64,000 nucleotides of DNA, from the NCBI GenBank assembly GCA_008694505.1, contig VZDJ01007749.1, positions 3,128,941-3,192,940 on the forward strand, written 5' to 3'. The position numbers and the translations under genes are program-made. Every line of letters starts with the position of its first letter. Position 1 is the stretch's first letter. This document shows positions 1 to 10,390 of this stretch, in pieces. Under the pieces are notes generated by a model. The model saw nothing but the letters and a program-made list of their open reading frames with translations. It ran no database searches and was not told where the DNA came from. The stretch is from Cyanoderma ruficeps. Its lineage: Eukaryota; Chordata; Aves; Passeriformes; Timaliidae.

Positions 1-726
1 AACTAATGGATTAAACTTCTCAAAAGTCTGGAAAGTTTGCTAAGCAATATTATCTTAATTTTTCACATTGATAGCCTGAGGCATAGATGAGTCTTGCTGT
101 ACTCTTCCTCATTTTAGGCAGAAGGGATTGAGGAAGGGGAGAAAAAACCTTGAAGAGGAAGCAGGAAAGATGAACATAAGTCTTATTGGACAGTTTAGAC
201 TTTAGCGTTTGCAAATGGAGATAAAAGTGATTTATTTCCCATTCTTGTTTTATAGTACAGATTTTAATATTAATACAGTATGTAATGGAATATAGTAGGC
301 TTTAATCCAGGCAATAATTCACTCACATAATATCACCTTCCTTCCACTTCTCATCAAATCTTTACTAGGCTGCATGCTGAAAGGCTGGTGGTATGATTTC
401 TTATTACTAAAGCTCATGTATGTTAATAAATATGCTTGGGACTGTTTAGATGAACTTTCATAGAATAATAAATATGGGCTTTTGGAGAGCTCTTTCAGCA
501 CTCAGCTATCACCATATTCCCAAGGCAGAGTCATGTGCACCAGTGTCATTCCTGACCGGTGTTTGTGCAAATGCTGCATAACAAGTTCTAACTTTGGGTC
601 TTTACTTTGTATTCTGCCCTCCATGGAGAGCAGATAACTTCCTTATTACAAAAGCTTTCCTTTCTGTTTAATCTTTTCCTTTCCAAAATATAATCGTTGA
701 AGAACAACTATCATTTATGTCTTTAG
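1..726 (+). other. CLIP4 intron (partial)
   Basis: AT-rich sequence ending in the TTTAG acceptor at 726. I recognise no upstream CLIP4 exon in it. Confidence 0.7.
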
Positions 727-867
727 GTTTTCCTGGGTACAGCAGCTCTTCCTCTTCTACTGCCTCCTTGGAAGGCAGACGGAATTACTCCAAGAAGAGG
801 AACTCAACGAGCAGCGGTAAAAAGGCCCTGACTAGAGTGTCTTCTGCCTCATCTAAGATTAGTGCTG
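727..867 (+). CDS. CLIP4: CLIP4 exon: Ser-rich linker before the second CAP-Gly domain
   Basis: This internal exon encodes a low-complexity basic and serine-rich linker that starts GYSSSSSSTASLEGRRNY and ends near SSASSKISAG. The acceptor is TTTAG at 722-726 and the donor GTATGG begins at 868. It enters with two bases completing a split codon and leaves with one. The ATG at 717 lies in the intron and is not a start codon. The serine/arginine/lysine composition is typical of the linkers that help CLIP proteins bind the acidic microtubule surface. Confidence 0.88.
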
Positions 868-1288
868 GTATGGTCTGTTGTATTGCGGTGTATTTTCACA
901 GCGAGGAGTTCACTGCTGCATTAAGTACTTACATAGAACTACTTGTGTTCTTTCAGAATCCAAGATAGTCGGAGAAAGACACTTGTGAAGTAGTTTAACC
1001 ATAAACCTAAGTCTGGCAACTTTTAGAAAGATTTCTGTAACATCTTCAAGATGCAAAGTGTTTTTACAGTTGGTCACTGTACCTTCTCAGAGCAGAGAAA
1101 AGGCTGTAGTCCAGTTTTCATGCTGGCACAAAGCAAGGTTTTGTCTAATCAAAATTTGTGTTGCCATGTGTTGAAGGTACAGTGTGTTAGAGATAAATAC
1201 TCTGTTCACTAATCAGTTGGCTTGCTATTGAAAAATTTCTTAAAGATTTAATCTCACTAATTTCTGATCTTGTTCTTCTCTTGACCAG
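868..1288 (+). other. CLIP4 intron
   Basis: A 421-bp intron with no further feature seen. Confidence 0.88.
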
Positions 1289-1417
1289 GGCTGTATAGCT
1301 CCCCAACCACAAGAAAAAATGCTCTTGATGGAGAAATCCAGGTTGGAGACAGAGTACTGGTGGTGGGACAGAGAACAGGCACTGTTAGATTTTGTGGGAC
1401 AACAAAATTTGCACCAG
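1289..1417 (+). CDS. CLIP4: CLIP4 exon: first half of the second CAP-Gly domain
   Basis: The exon encodes a short linker and then the start of a CAP-Gly domain: GDRVLVVGQRTGTVRF followed by GTTKFAPG. This is the first beta-strand region and the start of the glycine-rich groove. The acceptor is ACCAG at 1284-1288 and the donor GTATGT begins at 1418. The codon split across the preceding intron gives Gly-Leu as in mammals. The entry and exit phases match the neighbouring exons. Confidence 0.93.
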
Positions 1418-1554
1418 GTATGTGCAATGCTCTGTGTATGTTGTCAAATCAGAATGGAATGGCTTACATGTGAGCACGTGAACAGAAATCCATCTTTTCC
1501 CTCACTCCTTCCAAAACCATTCTAAATTTTAGTGGTTTGTTTCCAAGTTCTTTG

Positions 1555-1600
1555 TTTCTCTCTTTCTCACTCTCTCTCCCCCCTCCCTCTCCCTCTTATG
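1555..1600. repeat. CT-rich simple repeat
   Basis: Polypyrimidine stretch of CTCTCT and CCCTC units inside the CLIP4 intron. Confidence 0.7.
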
Positions 1601-1726
1601 TTTCACTGTATATTTTTTATTTAATGCAACTGCTAGGAAAAAAGAATGGTTTAAAATGTGACTTTTACTTGTCCACTATCATGACTTAAGTAAGAGAGAT
1701 ACTTGGATGTTGAAGTTGTAGGCATT

Positions 1727-1785
1727 ACAGAATCACAGAATATTCTGAGTTGGAAGGGACCCACAAGGATCATAGAGTCCAACTT
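1727..1785 (-). mobile_element. CR1 LINE 3'-end fragment
   Basis: The stretch ACAGAATCACAGAATATTCT followed by GAGTTGGAAGGGACCCACAA and GGATCATAGAGTCCAACTT is the reverse complement of the well-known avian CR1 3' terminus. The octamer end (ATTCTGTG-like) lies on the left, so the element is on the - strand. Only the last 60 or so bases remain, which is usual for 5'-truncated CR1 copies. There is no coding capacity. Confidence 0.85.
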
Positions 1786-3659
1786 TTTAAAAAAGCTTTC
1801 TGAAAATACTCAGTTTAGTCTCCAAAGGGGTATATAGTTTATTGAGATCCCATACATTTACTCCTCACTTTTTGTATTAAGGTTTTTTTGACACAGCTTG
1901 TCTCTTGTAATAGTGGCAGTCTTATGTCATGTACTAGTCTCATTTCTTAACTTACTGGCATCTTTAAGAGGGTAATTGTGAACATTAAAATTTTAACTAA
2001 CAAACCTTCAGGTCACAAGATCGATAAAGTTACAAATATCTCAAAAAGCCCCTACCACCATTTTCTCATCCTTCTCCCATTCAGCTTCTCCCTTCCCCTT
2101 GCTAAAAGCACTGTGCAGTGAAACCAAGTGCTGTCAAAGGCAGCCAGTTGTTCTACATTGTGGACATTAATTTCTGAATCCAATACTGTAAACAAATCTA
2201 TCTTCTCTATGGGCTCATCTATAATCTTACTGCAGGAGTAATGCAGAAGCAGTTGGTAAGTGTTGGTGTGAGTGCCTGGTCGGGGTGAGGGCTGTGTGAT
2301 TGGCAATACTCTGTCGTGACACTGGGTGGCATCAGCATTTAAAAAACCCCGTTAGGATGCAAGGTCGTGGTACAAGCTGTGTTTGTTTCAGCCCTGCCCT
2401 GTTCCCCAGTTTCACTGTAGGCAGCTCTTGCCCAGGTAGTGCAGTTACCTGGGGGACTCTCCAATGTCATCACTCTTTGTGTTACTGCTGACAAAGTGAT
2501 CAGTGAGAAAAGGACTGTTTCCCACATACACTGACAACTGTGAAATCAGAAAGCTGTTTGATGGTGTTAAGTCTCCTCCCTCTCTGCTTTAAATCAGGAA
2601 CATAATTTTTTGGAGGAAAACACGCTATTGTAAGAAGTGAGGTTGGAAAGATGACAAATCATCACCATTTGCTAACCCAGTAATTTATAGAAAATGTAAC
2701 AGATGCATGTTTAAGTATTTCAGTTGTAATGCGTGTCAAAGCTCTGGAAGTTTTCCAAGGTTTGTTCCTTTTGCTGCAATGCAGATCTTTATTTAATTCT
2801 AAAAATGGGAAGGGGAGAACTTCTGATACATGGAGCCCTTCTAATTCATAGGCTGTCATTCCTGAGTTTCTTGAGCTGATAATTACAATTACGGTTTTAT
2901 CCAATGCCTTAGTACCAAGTGACTTGAATTAAATTCTGAATCTTCTGGGGATGGATAGCATAAGGACTACTAATGGAGTATGAAATTTAGCACCTTTATG
3001 TAATTAGCTCACATTTATCACAGGTTATGAGTGATCAAGCTCATTAACATCTTGCTGCCTATTCAGTGTTCTGTAGGAGATTAATTGATGGCCAGTTCCA
3101 ATTCTTGCACCTTTCTCGTGATATCACACAACCAGCCTTGCAATTTGTATTAATTATAACTTGCTAGATGGCGAGAAAGAATGAATTAATATCAAAACTT
3201 TAATTTAACTGTTGATGATCTCAGATGAGGCATAAACCATGTGGTCAGAGGACTGAAGAGGGAACCATGAAACAGTAGTGCTGCTCTTTCCTGTCTGCTT
3301 GTTGTCCAATAGCCAGTTATGTTCAGTAACATTCTTTTTGATTTTAGTATGTGTATATATAGATATATATTCCTCAAATATTTTACCTTTTTTTGTATTA
3401 ATTAAAATGTTAGTAATTTTATTGAAAGCATATAAAAATGCTGAGATAATTATTTTCAGATTTATTGGGGTATAATTTTTGCAAAATTGCGTAGATAGCT
3501 AGTTTATAATATATATATTTACTACTAGCATCTTGGCATTTTCTGATTAGAAACTGTTTTCCTTGATGTGTGTGAATGCCAACTGTGCCAGCAGTCTAGG
3601 TGAAGAAAAGCCTGTAGTGTTTTGTTCAAAATGCCCTGATTTTCTGTTTTGCAATGTAG

Positions 3660-3783
3660 GATTCTGGTGTGGAATTGAATTGGACAAGCCCCATGGGAAG
3701 AATGATGGCTCTGTGGGAGGAGTGCAGTACTTCAGTTGCCTTCCCAGATATGGCATATTTGCACCCCCATCTCGTGTACAGAG
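3660..3783 (+). CDS. CLIP4: CLIP4 exon: second half of the second CAP-Gly domain
   Basis: This exon encodes FWCGIELDKPHGKNDGSVGG and then YFSC and YGIFAPPSRVQR. It contains the GKNDGSV signature that recognises C-terminal EEY/F peptides. Acceptor TGTAG ends at 3659 and donor GTGAGC begins at 3784. Domain residues conserved in all CAP-Gly proteins (the Gly residues, the Phe-Ser-Cys strand and the Pro-Ser-Arg-Val end) are present, so the domain should be functional. Confidence 0.95.
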
Positions 3784-4569
3784 GTGAGCACTGAAGCTCT
3801 TGTCATGTTCGGGTTGCCAAATGATTTCTTAATACATTTCCAGTGTGAAACTAAATTTTGAACAGATGCAGAAGATACAAATGGATATTTGCAAACTTCT
3901 GCAAATGGAAGTTTGTAACCTTCATTAAAAACCTGGTGGTTTTAGATCAGCTTCTTGAAAGCAGGGTGTAAAACTGGAAATGCATCTCCCCCTGTTTCTC
4001 TTGTAGCTACCTGCAGTATTTTTATTCCAGGGCCTCTGACAGTCTGTGCTCATTAAACCTTACTTTCATGACCCAGTCCTGAGGTGTTCTGCTAAATTCA
4101 GTTATAAAAGGGAATTGCCCTTGGACATGACTGGAAATGCTCTTTTTATCCCAGCTAACTGCACAGAGGATCCAACAAAACATGCACCCCTTGCTTGTAG
4201 TCTCTTCCTTAGGTTCCAGGAAGAGCATCCAAGGGTTCTGTACTCTTTCCTCCTGTATTTGTGTGTAGTTACTCTGCCAGGCACATTCTTGCTTTTGTTT
4301 CTCTGAAAAACCCAGCTCAGGCAAACTGTAAGGAACTTGCCTCAGAATCATACCTGCTGTCTCAATGAGTGAGAGGCAAGTAACTCAAATACACTGACTT
4401 GCTCCAGGCACTTCTTGCACAGCAGCCTGAGTGCAGCAGGAATGTTGGTGTCTCTTGAGGGCAGATGAAGAAGGAAAGAATCAAAACCTCATCAATATTT
4501 GACACGAAGCCAGTAGGTTTGTTCAGAGTTGAGTTGAAATGACCTCTTTATTCTGTTATTGCTTTTCAG
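3784..4569 (+). other. CLIP4 intron
   Basis: A 786-bp intron. The 109-codon antisense frame inside it shows no recognisable protein. Confidence 0.88.
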
Positions 4570-4634
4570 ACTAACGGGTTCTCTGGATTCTCTCACAGAG
4601 ACTTCATGGAGTAAAGTAACTCACACTTTTCCAG
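4570..4634 (+). CDS. CLIP4: CLIP4 short linker exon
   Basis: This 65-nt exon encodes roughly LTGSLDSLTETSWSKVTHTFP. It lies between the two CAP-Gly domains and corresponds to the human stretch with TDSLDTLSE and PGFRRS. Acceptor TTCAG ends at 4569 and donor GTAGGG begins at 4635. An internal GTAACT at 4616 was considered as the donor, but stopping there breaks the frame to the next exon and loses the conserved proline. Confidence 0.82.
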
Positions 4635-5298
4635 GTAGGGGTGGGAGACATTGGGATTTGGGTGAGGCAGCCCCTGCAGGCCCCACTCTGCAGCCAGAAC
4701 CATCTGCACAAAGCCAACTTCTCCAAAAGCACTAGAGATTTCCAGGGACCCCAAATGCCAGCCAGTTGTCTGGCTGCTCCCTTCCTAAAAATGTAGTCTG
4801 CAGGAGAAACTGTGGAGTAGTGTATTGTTCTTAACACTCTACTGGCAGAAAGAATTATATCAGATAGGGTTGTTGGCAGGCTTCCCTTATTGCTAATATT
4901 GCATTCTAATCAGAAAGGGAAATGGAACCTGCTCCTTAATACAAATTGAGATTGATGAAGGGATCAGTATGGGGATGTCCCTAAGAAATTACTAAAACTT
5001 GTGTGAGGTACTTGAAGTAGTTGATTTTCTTTTCCTCTACTTAAGCTTTTTGTGAAAAGACCTTCAAATTACCCTTGTTTGGTTTGTTTAATTTAATTTT
5101 TGTTCCCTCTGAAATGCCAAACATATTATAGGCATATATGTTCATGAGAAGTTTCATTGTTTAATTTCCAAATGAGAGGGGAGAATGTGCAGCAAATGTA
5201 GTGGAAGTCGTATAAAAGAAAACACAAAGAATATGTGTTCATAAAGGTTGTTTTTTTCCTTAAGAAGTCCTACACAGCTTATTAATCTTTCCACTCAG
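4635..5298 (+). other. CLIP4 intron
   Basis: A 664-bp intron with nothing recognised. Confidence 0.85.
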
Positions 5299-5371
5299 GT
5301 TTTAGACGCAGTCTAAGCACCACTTCTGCATCTTCACAAAAGGAGATAAACAGAAGAAATGCCTTTGTTAG
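5299..5371 (+). CDS. CLIP4: CLIP4 linker exon with FRRS motif
   Basis: This 73-nt exon encodes FRRSLSTTSASSQKEINRRN and then AFV. It is a serine-rich basic linker strongly similar to mammalian CLIP4. Acceptor ACTCAG ends at 5298 and donor GTGAGT begins at 5372. It leaves in phase 2, which fits both possible acceptors of the last exon. Confidence 0.9.
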
Positions 5372-6025
5372 GTGAGTGTTATGAGTTTCCAGTGCTTGGG
5401 TGAGCTGGCTGTTGACTTTGCTCAAAAAAACCCCTTCATACATATAGGGTATCCAGACCTGTACACGTTCATTTTTTTCTTTCCAAAATGGACCAGTAGT
5501 ATTTTTCGTGTTTCCGTGTTTTTCCGTGGGCATCCAGGAGTAAAGCCTAGAATTCAGGTTGGCATAAAAGTTGTTTCCCAATCATTCATCACTGCATATT
5601 CTCCAAATTCTTGTATTTTCACACACCTGGGTGAAGTTAAGAGGCTTTTGGTAAAGAGCTTCACTTTGTTCTGGTGATCCTGACTGACACTTGCATGTTA
5701 AAAGTTGTTTTGGTTAAACTGTTTTAAGCCCCAAATAAAATGTTTTCTATGGCTTAATTTACCAATACTATCACCTGCTGTAAATATGGTAGATCCTAGT
5801 GTTGGGTGAAGGAAATTGCTTTTCCAATACTTCAGACTGCCGAGTGTAGCAGCCTGTCACTGTTATTTCACGGTTTGTTAGGGACATGAGATCGAACCCA
5901 GTTTTTCTAAAAAGGATTTGAGGGTGTGTTTTTTTCCCCCCATGCACTTCCTTGAATTACAGATTTGCCCTGGATGTTTTATAACAAAAAAAAAAGGACC
6001 TTTTTTGTTCCGTTTCTTTCCTCAG
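5372..6025 (+). other. CLIP4 intron ending in tandem acceptor
   Basis: A 654-bp intron with a polypyrimidine tract leading into CAGTAG. Nothing else is recognised. Confidence 0.85.
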
Positions 6026-6350
6026 TAGATCCAAGAGCTCAGTGTTGCGGCGCAGCTGGAGCAGCAGCACTGCAGCTCCCTCGGAGGGGCCCGTGAAGCT
6101 GCACGAAGGCTCCCAGGTTCTCCTGACCAGCTCCAATGAGATGGGCACCATCAGGTACATCGGCCCCACAGACTTTGCCCCGGGGATCTGGCTCGGGCTG
6201 GAGCTCCGCAGTGCCAAGGGGAAGAACGATGGCTCCGTGGGGGAAAAGCGCTACTTCAGCTGCAGGCTGAACCACGGCGTCCTGGTGCGACCCAGCAGGG
6301 TCACCTACCGTGGCATCAACGGGGCCAAGCTGGTGGATGACATCTGCTGA
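6026..6350 (+). CDS. CLIP4: CLIP4 last coding exon: third CAP-Gly domain and stop
   Basis: The exon encodes a basic lead-in (LRRSWSS) followed by the last CAP-Gly domain: KLHEGSQVLLTSSNEMGTI, then GIWLGLELRSAKGKNDGSVG, YFSC and VLVRPSRVTYRG. It ends KLVDDIC with TGA at 6348-6350. The GKNDGSV ligand-binding signature is intact. Two AGs sit three bases apart (CAGTAG at 6023-6028), so the exon may start at 6026 or 6029, differing by one residue. Starting at 6029 gives the same length as human CLIP4. The exon is clearly more GC- and CpG-rich than the flanking introns and UTR. Confidence 0.95.
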
Positions 6351-6465
6351 GCCACACTCTGCTCAGGGAGTGGGGAAAGGAGTATCTTAAAGCACAAAAC
6401 AACCCTGCCTAGAATGCAAACTTGCTCTGGAATCTTTAAATCTGCATTTGCGTTTTACTTATGTA

Positions 6466-6529
6466 GGTATATATGTATGTGTGTGTATATAATATATATA
6501 TATTTTATATAAATATATATATAAAATAG
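6466..6529. repeat. AT-rich dinucleotide tract in CLIP4 3' UTR
   Basis: Mixed TA, TG and TATATTTTATA units. Partly self-complementary, so it could fold in the mRNA. Confidence 0.8.
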
Positions 6530-6894
6530 ATAAAAAGACTTCAGTCATGTTACGAAGTAAAACCACTGTTGAGTTTCTCTTACTTTAATGACCCTTGCCT
6601 GGAAGGTTGTTAAAGCATCTTGCGTTTAAGATGCTGCGTCATTTGAAAACTCTTCCAGTTGGAGAACAGAGTGTCTGCAGTGTTCTCTAAAGTTCCTCTG
6701 TGGTTCATGCAGTATTTAGAGGGTTTTTCTCCATGTAGTAATGAACTGGAAATGTTTGTGCATTGCCTGCTTTTGACAGCAGAGGTGGTTGATGGGTGAC
6801 ATTAGCCTGGTTCCTGGGCACTTTGTCAATTCCAATACCAGCTGCTAGCAATAAGAAATGAAGAAAAAAAAAAAGCCAAACTCCCCCCTCCCCC

Positions 6895-6913
6895 NNNNNN
6901 NNNNNNNNNNNNN
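6895..6913. other. Assembly gap (19 N)
   Basis: A run of N directly after an A-run and a C-rich run, a typical place for sequence drop-out. Bases in the CLIP4 3' UTR are missing here. Confidence 0.99.
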
Positions 6914-7047
6914 CAAACAGTTGTGGAATATTTTTGCATTTTATTGTTCAGATCTCTCCTTTCCCCCTCCTCTTCTCCTCCTCTCCATAATGCAAAAGGG
7001 CTGAAAAATACAAGGATTTGCCCCTCTCTAGTGAAGAGCAGCAATTA

Positions 7048-7053
7048 AATAAA
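7048..7053 (+). terminator. Poly(A) signal AATAAA, proximal, CLIP4
   Basis: Canonical AATAAA in the 3' UTR about 0.7 kb after the stop codon. It is a possible early polyadenylation signal. Confidence 0.4.
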
Positions 7054-7259
7054 AAGCCTTTAAAAAGCACAAATATGCTGCATGTCCGTCTGTACAGTAA
7101 CAAGCACTTTTTGTTCTGCATTTGTAGAAGGAGCTATATATAAGATGCACTCTAAAATAATGCACTTTGCACTCTCCTCGAGAGCTTTCCCTCATTTTTA
7201 GAGACTATTTTTTTTGTTTGGGGTGCTGCAGGCAATGAGTATCACAGTTGTAAAATACA

Positions 7260-7265
7260 AATAAA
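7260..7265 (+). terminator. Poly(A) signal AATAAA, middle, CLIP4
   Basis: Second canonical AATAAA in the CLIP4 3' UTR, about 0.9 kb after the stop. Confidence 0.35.
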
Positions 7266-7943
7266 GCCAGATTGAAAGATGTAATACCTTTCTCATAAAT
7301 ATTAAGTCTGTATAAATACAGCAAGGTAATTCCTGCCAATGGTATGGAACAGATACAGGGTTTTCAACCAAGCTGTTGCCATTATTTGATTAGTTTGTGA
7401 TACATGTTTCTTTTTGTTTGCTTTGGAACAGTTTCTCATATAAATTTTTGGTGAGATCTTATGATGAATTAAGGATAATTTTAGGTACAGCAGTGTAATG
7501 GGCCTTTATGTGACATCATTTGTGTATCAGCCTTTTGGAATAGCTAATCTTTCATCCATGTTTTAAACATAGAATGTATTTTAATTGCTCAGCATATGTA
7601 AACATTATCTTAACTGGATGGGTTTGTGTTCAATTACACATTTACTCTTAAATGAGTGGCTTGCTCTTGCCTACTTGAAGAAGTGACACTTTAAATAGTA
7701 ATATCCTATTTTTAGACAGAATCCTGCTGCTGTAACCTTCTTTTAAATGTTGCTGTAGCTATTTTTCCTGATCTGTATTTAAAGTAATGCATAGTGTATT
7801 CTAATTTATGGGAATTTTTAATTGAATATAGAAGCTGTAAATTTTGAATGTAAAAAAAAAAGTAATGCTTTATATTTAGAGATGCAGATATTCAGTGACG
7901 TACTGAACTTTACTTTGTCTAATATCTATTTCCTGCTAGTATT

Positions 7944-7949
7944 AATAAA
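7944..7949 (+). terminator. Poly(A) signal AATAAA, distal, CLIP4
   Basis: Last canonical AATAAA on the + strand before the sequence character changes to more GC-rich intergenic DNA. It is the likely main end of the CLIP4 transcript. Confidence 0.5.
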
Positions 7950-7970
7950 ATGAAACCCTGTTAAATAGTA

Positions 7971-8817
7971 GTGCACAAAGGAGTTTCTCTGGGTTCTTAC
8001 AGAAGGTACAGAAGGACATCTCTTACTTCTTCCGTACAAGGTAAGTGCATGGGAACAGCAACTGCCAACTGTGAACCAGAAGCTTTTCTCTCTCCTGGCT
8101 GTTCAGCACAGAAGTGCCAGCTCCAAACAAAGCCTTTGCACAACATATTCTGTCACAGCCTGGTGCTCCTGGGCGAGCAGTGGAGTTTCTGTGGGGAGGC
8201 ACTCATTATCAGGAATGCTCTTTTCCTGCCTGACCAGATGGAATGGGTGGAGCTGCTTTATCTGAGGAGTAGCTGGTGTTCTCCAGGAGGTAGGAACGGG
8301 AAGAAGTGTGTGGGTGAGGCAGCAAGCTGGGGCAGCTTGTTAAAGTCACACCACTTCTGTGTGGTCTGTCTTGCACAGATGATTCAGTGGGAGCTTGTTT
8401 TTCCTGCAAGGGTGTCAGGCTGCACCTTCCACAGCTCTGTAGGTCCACACAGTTCAGCTGGAAGGAGGGTCTTGGCCTGGGCCACACTGAAGCTCCCTGA
8501 TGGTGCAGGAGAGGGCACAGTTACCATCTGGCGCTGGGTATTGTGCTCTACCTTCCATTTCAGCTTCAGGCAGCAGCACATCTCTCCTGGAAGCTCTGGC
8601 TGTAATTGGCTGGAGCACTGTAGCTTAGAGGAGCAAGTCTCACTGTTATCAGGATGGAGCTGTTTTGGTAGCTCTCAGAATCTTGTGCCAGGAAGCAAGA
8701 AGCACTGTAAATTTATGCTGTCTGAAACAGAAATAAATCAGTCCATTCCAGAAAGGATTACTGATGGCTCTCTTCAAGGTGATGATGGGGAGGGATTTGT
8801 GCTTCCCTAAATCCAAG
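7971..8817 (+). other. Long open frame downstream of CLIP4, function unknown
   Basis: An open frame spans 7971-8813. The first in-frame ATG is at 8049, giving about 254 residues ending ...GEGFVLP. I recognise no family, no signal peptide and no transmembrane segment. The composition (Ser, Trp and Cys rich) resembles translated noncoding DNA. The sequence holds AAG|GTAAGT-type donors at 8041 and 8818 and a TTCTTACAG acceptor ending at 8002, so this could be an exon of a readthrough or noncoding transcript. It is listed because it is the longest unexplained frame here, not as a confirmed gene. Confidence 0.15.
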
Positions 8818-10384
8818 GTAAGTTGCCATAATCCTTTACTCCAACCCTTGCAGGAGGACACTGTGTCATAAAAAAAAATTCTGAAAATAAGTGGCAGTGA
8901 AGTTTGAAATTTGGTGCTGTGCGGAGGACTGCACTATCACGGCCCCTGAGTGGTTAGAAAAAATGCCAAATGATCCTCAAAGTCCTGATAAACTACATAA
9001 ATAAAGCATTATCTGTAGTTTATAAATAAATAAACAGATGGTCCCCAGCAATTCTTGCTCTCAGTGCAGACTCTGAGGCCAGTCCTTGTCCCACAGCAGA
9101 TCCCAATAAAGAAAATGTCCTTCCTCAGTACTCCTAGCAATTAAATCTCAAGTTTTCTTGAACACTGGCTGCAGATACCACAGGTGCATGTGACAGGCAG
9201 ATGAGAATTTTTTTGAGGTGTCTGAGGGTGGGGAATTAAGTTCTAGGGAGTTCAGCTCAGCTGGACTCAGTGACCGATTTGCAGATGGTCACAGTAATGG
9301 TTTTCTGGGCAGGGAGCCTGAGCTTTCAGTGTGCCGCTGGTCAGCAACATCTGAGGCACACAGATCCAGGACTGGCTCGGCAGAACATAGCGTAGCTCCT
9401 CTGACAAGTTGACTCTGTTACTTGTGAGAGGTGGAAAATCCAGCATTTCTGTCATGGCTTTTTCAGTGTTCAGAGTTTGCAGAAGCCTTGTCAAGGATCA
9501 GGTGGAAACTGAAACTGTCCATGAAAGCCACAGAGCAGAGTACCCACCTGCATCCTTTTCCCTGCCTGGCTGCAGACAGACAACTCTGGAAGAAAGGGAA
9601 ATTAGAGCAGAGATTTCCAGCCAGTGCCAGATCCAAACCAGGCTGTGTGGCTGGCTGCTGCCAACCCTATTCCTGGAAGAGTGTAGGAGAGCTCCTTTTT
9701 GAGTTAAGAAAGGGAAGAAAACAAAGGAGAGAGGGAAGAGGCGCCTACTGGAAAAGTCCTGTTAACCAAACCACAGTGCTAACCTGCAGTAGAATGAGCA
9801 TGTGGAGGAGAAAGTTTATAGTAAGTCAGTCCTAATTTCAAGGAGCATTTCTTGAGAATGCAGCTACCTGGGCCATAGGAATGATATGGGACGGGATAAA
9901 GAGTGTTTCAGGGCAGGAGCTACCTCTTCCTAGAACTGTCACAGGATTTAATGCTGTCATTTTCAATACTGAAAATGTATTAAAATACAGCTTATAGGTA
10001 GACCTACCCTCAGTCCAGACTCAAAGGCTTAGATATATACATTCAAAAAATACCCAAATGCTATCCTCAGCCATATCCTTTGCTCTCTTTTTATACTGGC
10101 CAGTTTGCTGTGGGTAAAAGCCAGCCTTCCTTGTGACAGAGGGAAGGGCACCTTCCCCTGTAAGAAATGTGGTGTGTAACATTTGCGATGCAAAGAAGTC
10201 CAGCACAGCTGCTGCGAGCCCAAAAGGTGGCTCTGAGCCACCAAACCAAACCTGCTCCTGAGGGTGTTTCATCACCTTAATATTTCTGAAACTTTGCTGA
10301 GTAAAGATGGATGTCCAGAGACCTCCCTCTGACGATGATCCAATCATTCCACAGCCCAACACAGAGAAATCCAGCTACTGTCAC
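8818..10384. other. Intergenic sequence between CLIP4 and ALK
   Basis: No gene, RNA or repeat recognised. Short frames such as 9431-9835 (+) and 10021-10362 (-) have no family resemblance and are treated as chance. Confidence 0.5.
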
Positions 10385-10390
10385 TTTATT
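10385..10390 (-). terminator. Candidate distal poly(A) signal, ALK
   Basis: AATAAA on the - strand, about 4.2 kb after the ALK stop. It is the first perfect copy seen in that direction. Confidence 0.35.

Larger units (their letters stand above)
1418..3659 (+). other. CLIP4 intron with CR1 fragment
   Basis: A 2.2 kb intron that splits a CAP-Gly domain. It contains a CT-rich tract near 1555-1600 and the CR1 fragment at 1727-1785. Nothing else is recognised. Confidence 0.85.
727..7968 (+). other. CLIP4: CLIP4 gene, 3' part (six exons plus 3' UTR)
   Basis: CLIP4 (CAP-Gly domain containing linker protein family member 4) is a microtubule-associated protein of the CLIP-170/CLIP-115 family. Its CAP-Gly domains bind the EEY/F tails of tubulin and EB proteins. 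Exons at 727-867, 1289-1417, 3660-3783, 4570-4634, 5299-5371 and 6026/6029-6350 have GT-AG borders and matching phases. Together they give about 283 residues ending at a TGA stop. The two encoded CAP-Gly domains correspond to the last two of the three in vertebrate CLIP4, so the ankyrin repeats and first CAP-Gly domain lie to the left of the window. CLIP1/CLIP2 paralogues are less likely because the sequence ends right after the last CAP-Gly domain with no long coiled coil. Confidence 0.93.
6351..7968 (+). other. CLIP4: CLIP4 3' UTR (inferred extent)
   Basis: This AT-rich sequence follows the CLIP4 stop. AATAAA signals occur at 7048-7053, 7260-7265 and 7944-7949. The last would place the end near 7965-7975. 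It holds an AT dinucleotide-rich tract at 6466-6529 and a 19-N gap at 6895-6913. The extent is inferred from the signals only. Confidence 0.55.

Noticed and set aside
717..719. ATG before the first CLIP4 exon as a translation start
   Set aside because: It lies in the intron, directly before a good acceptor, and the protein clearly continues upstream in other vertebrates.
4611..4617. GTAACT as donor of the CLIP4 linker exon
   Set aside because: Using it breaks the phase to the next exon; the donor at 4635 restores the conserved PGF join.
9431..9835. 134-codon + frame downstream of CLIP4
   Set aside because: No family resemblance, and an overlapping frame of similar length suggests chance in GC-moderate DNA.
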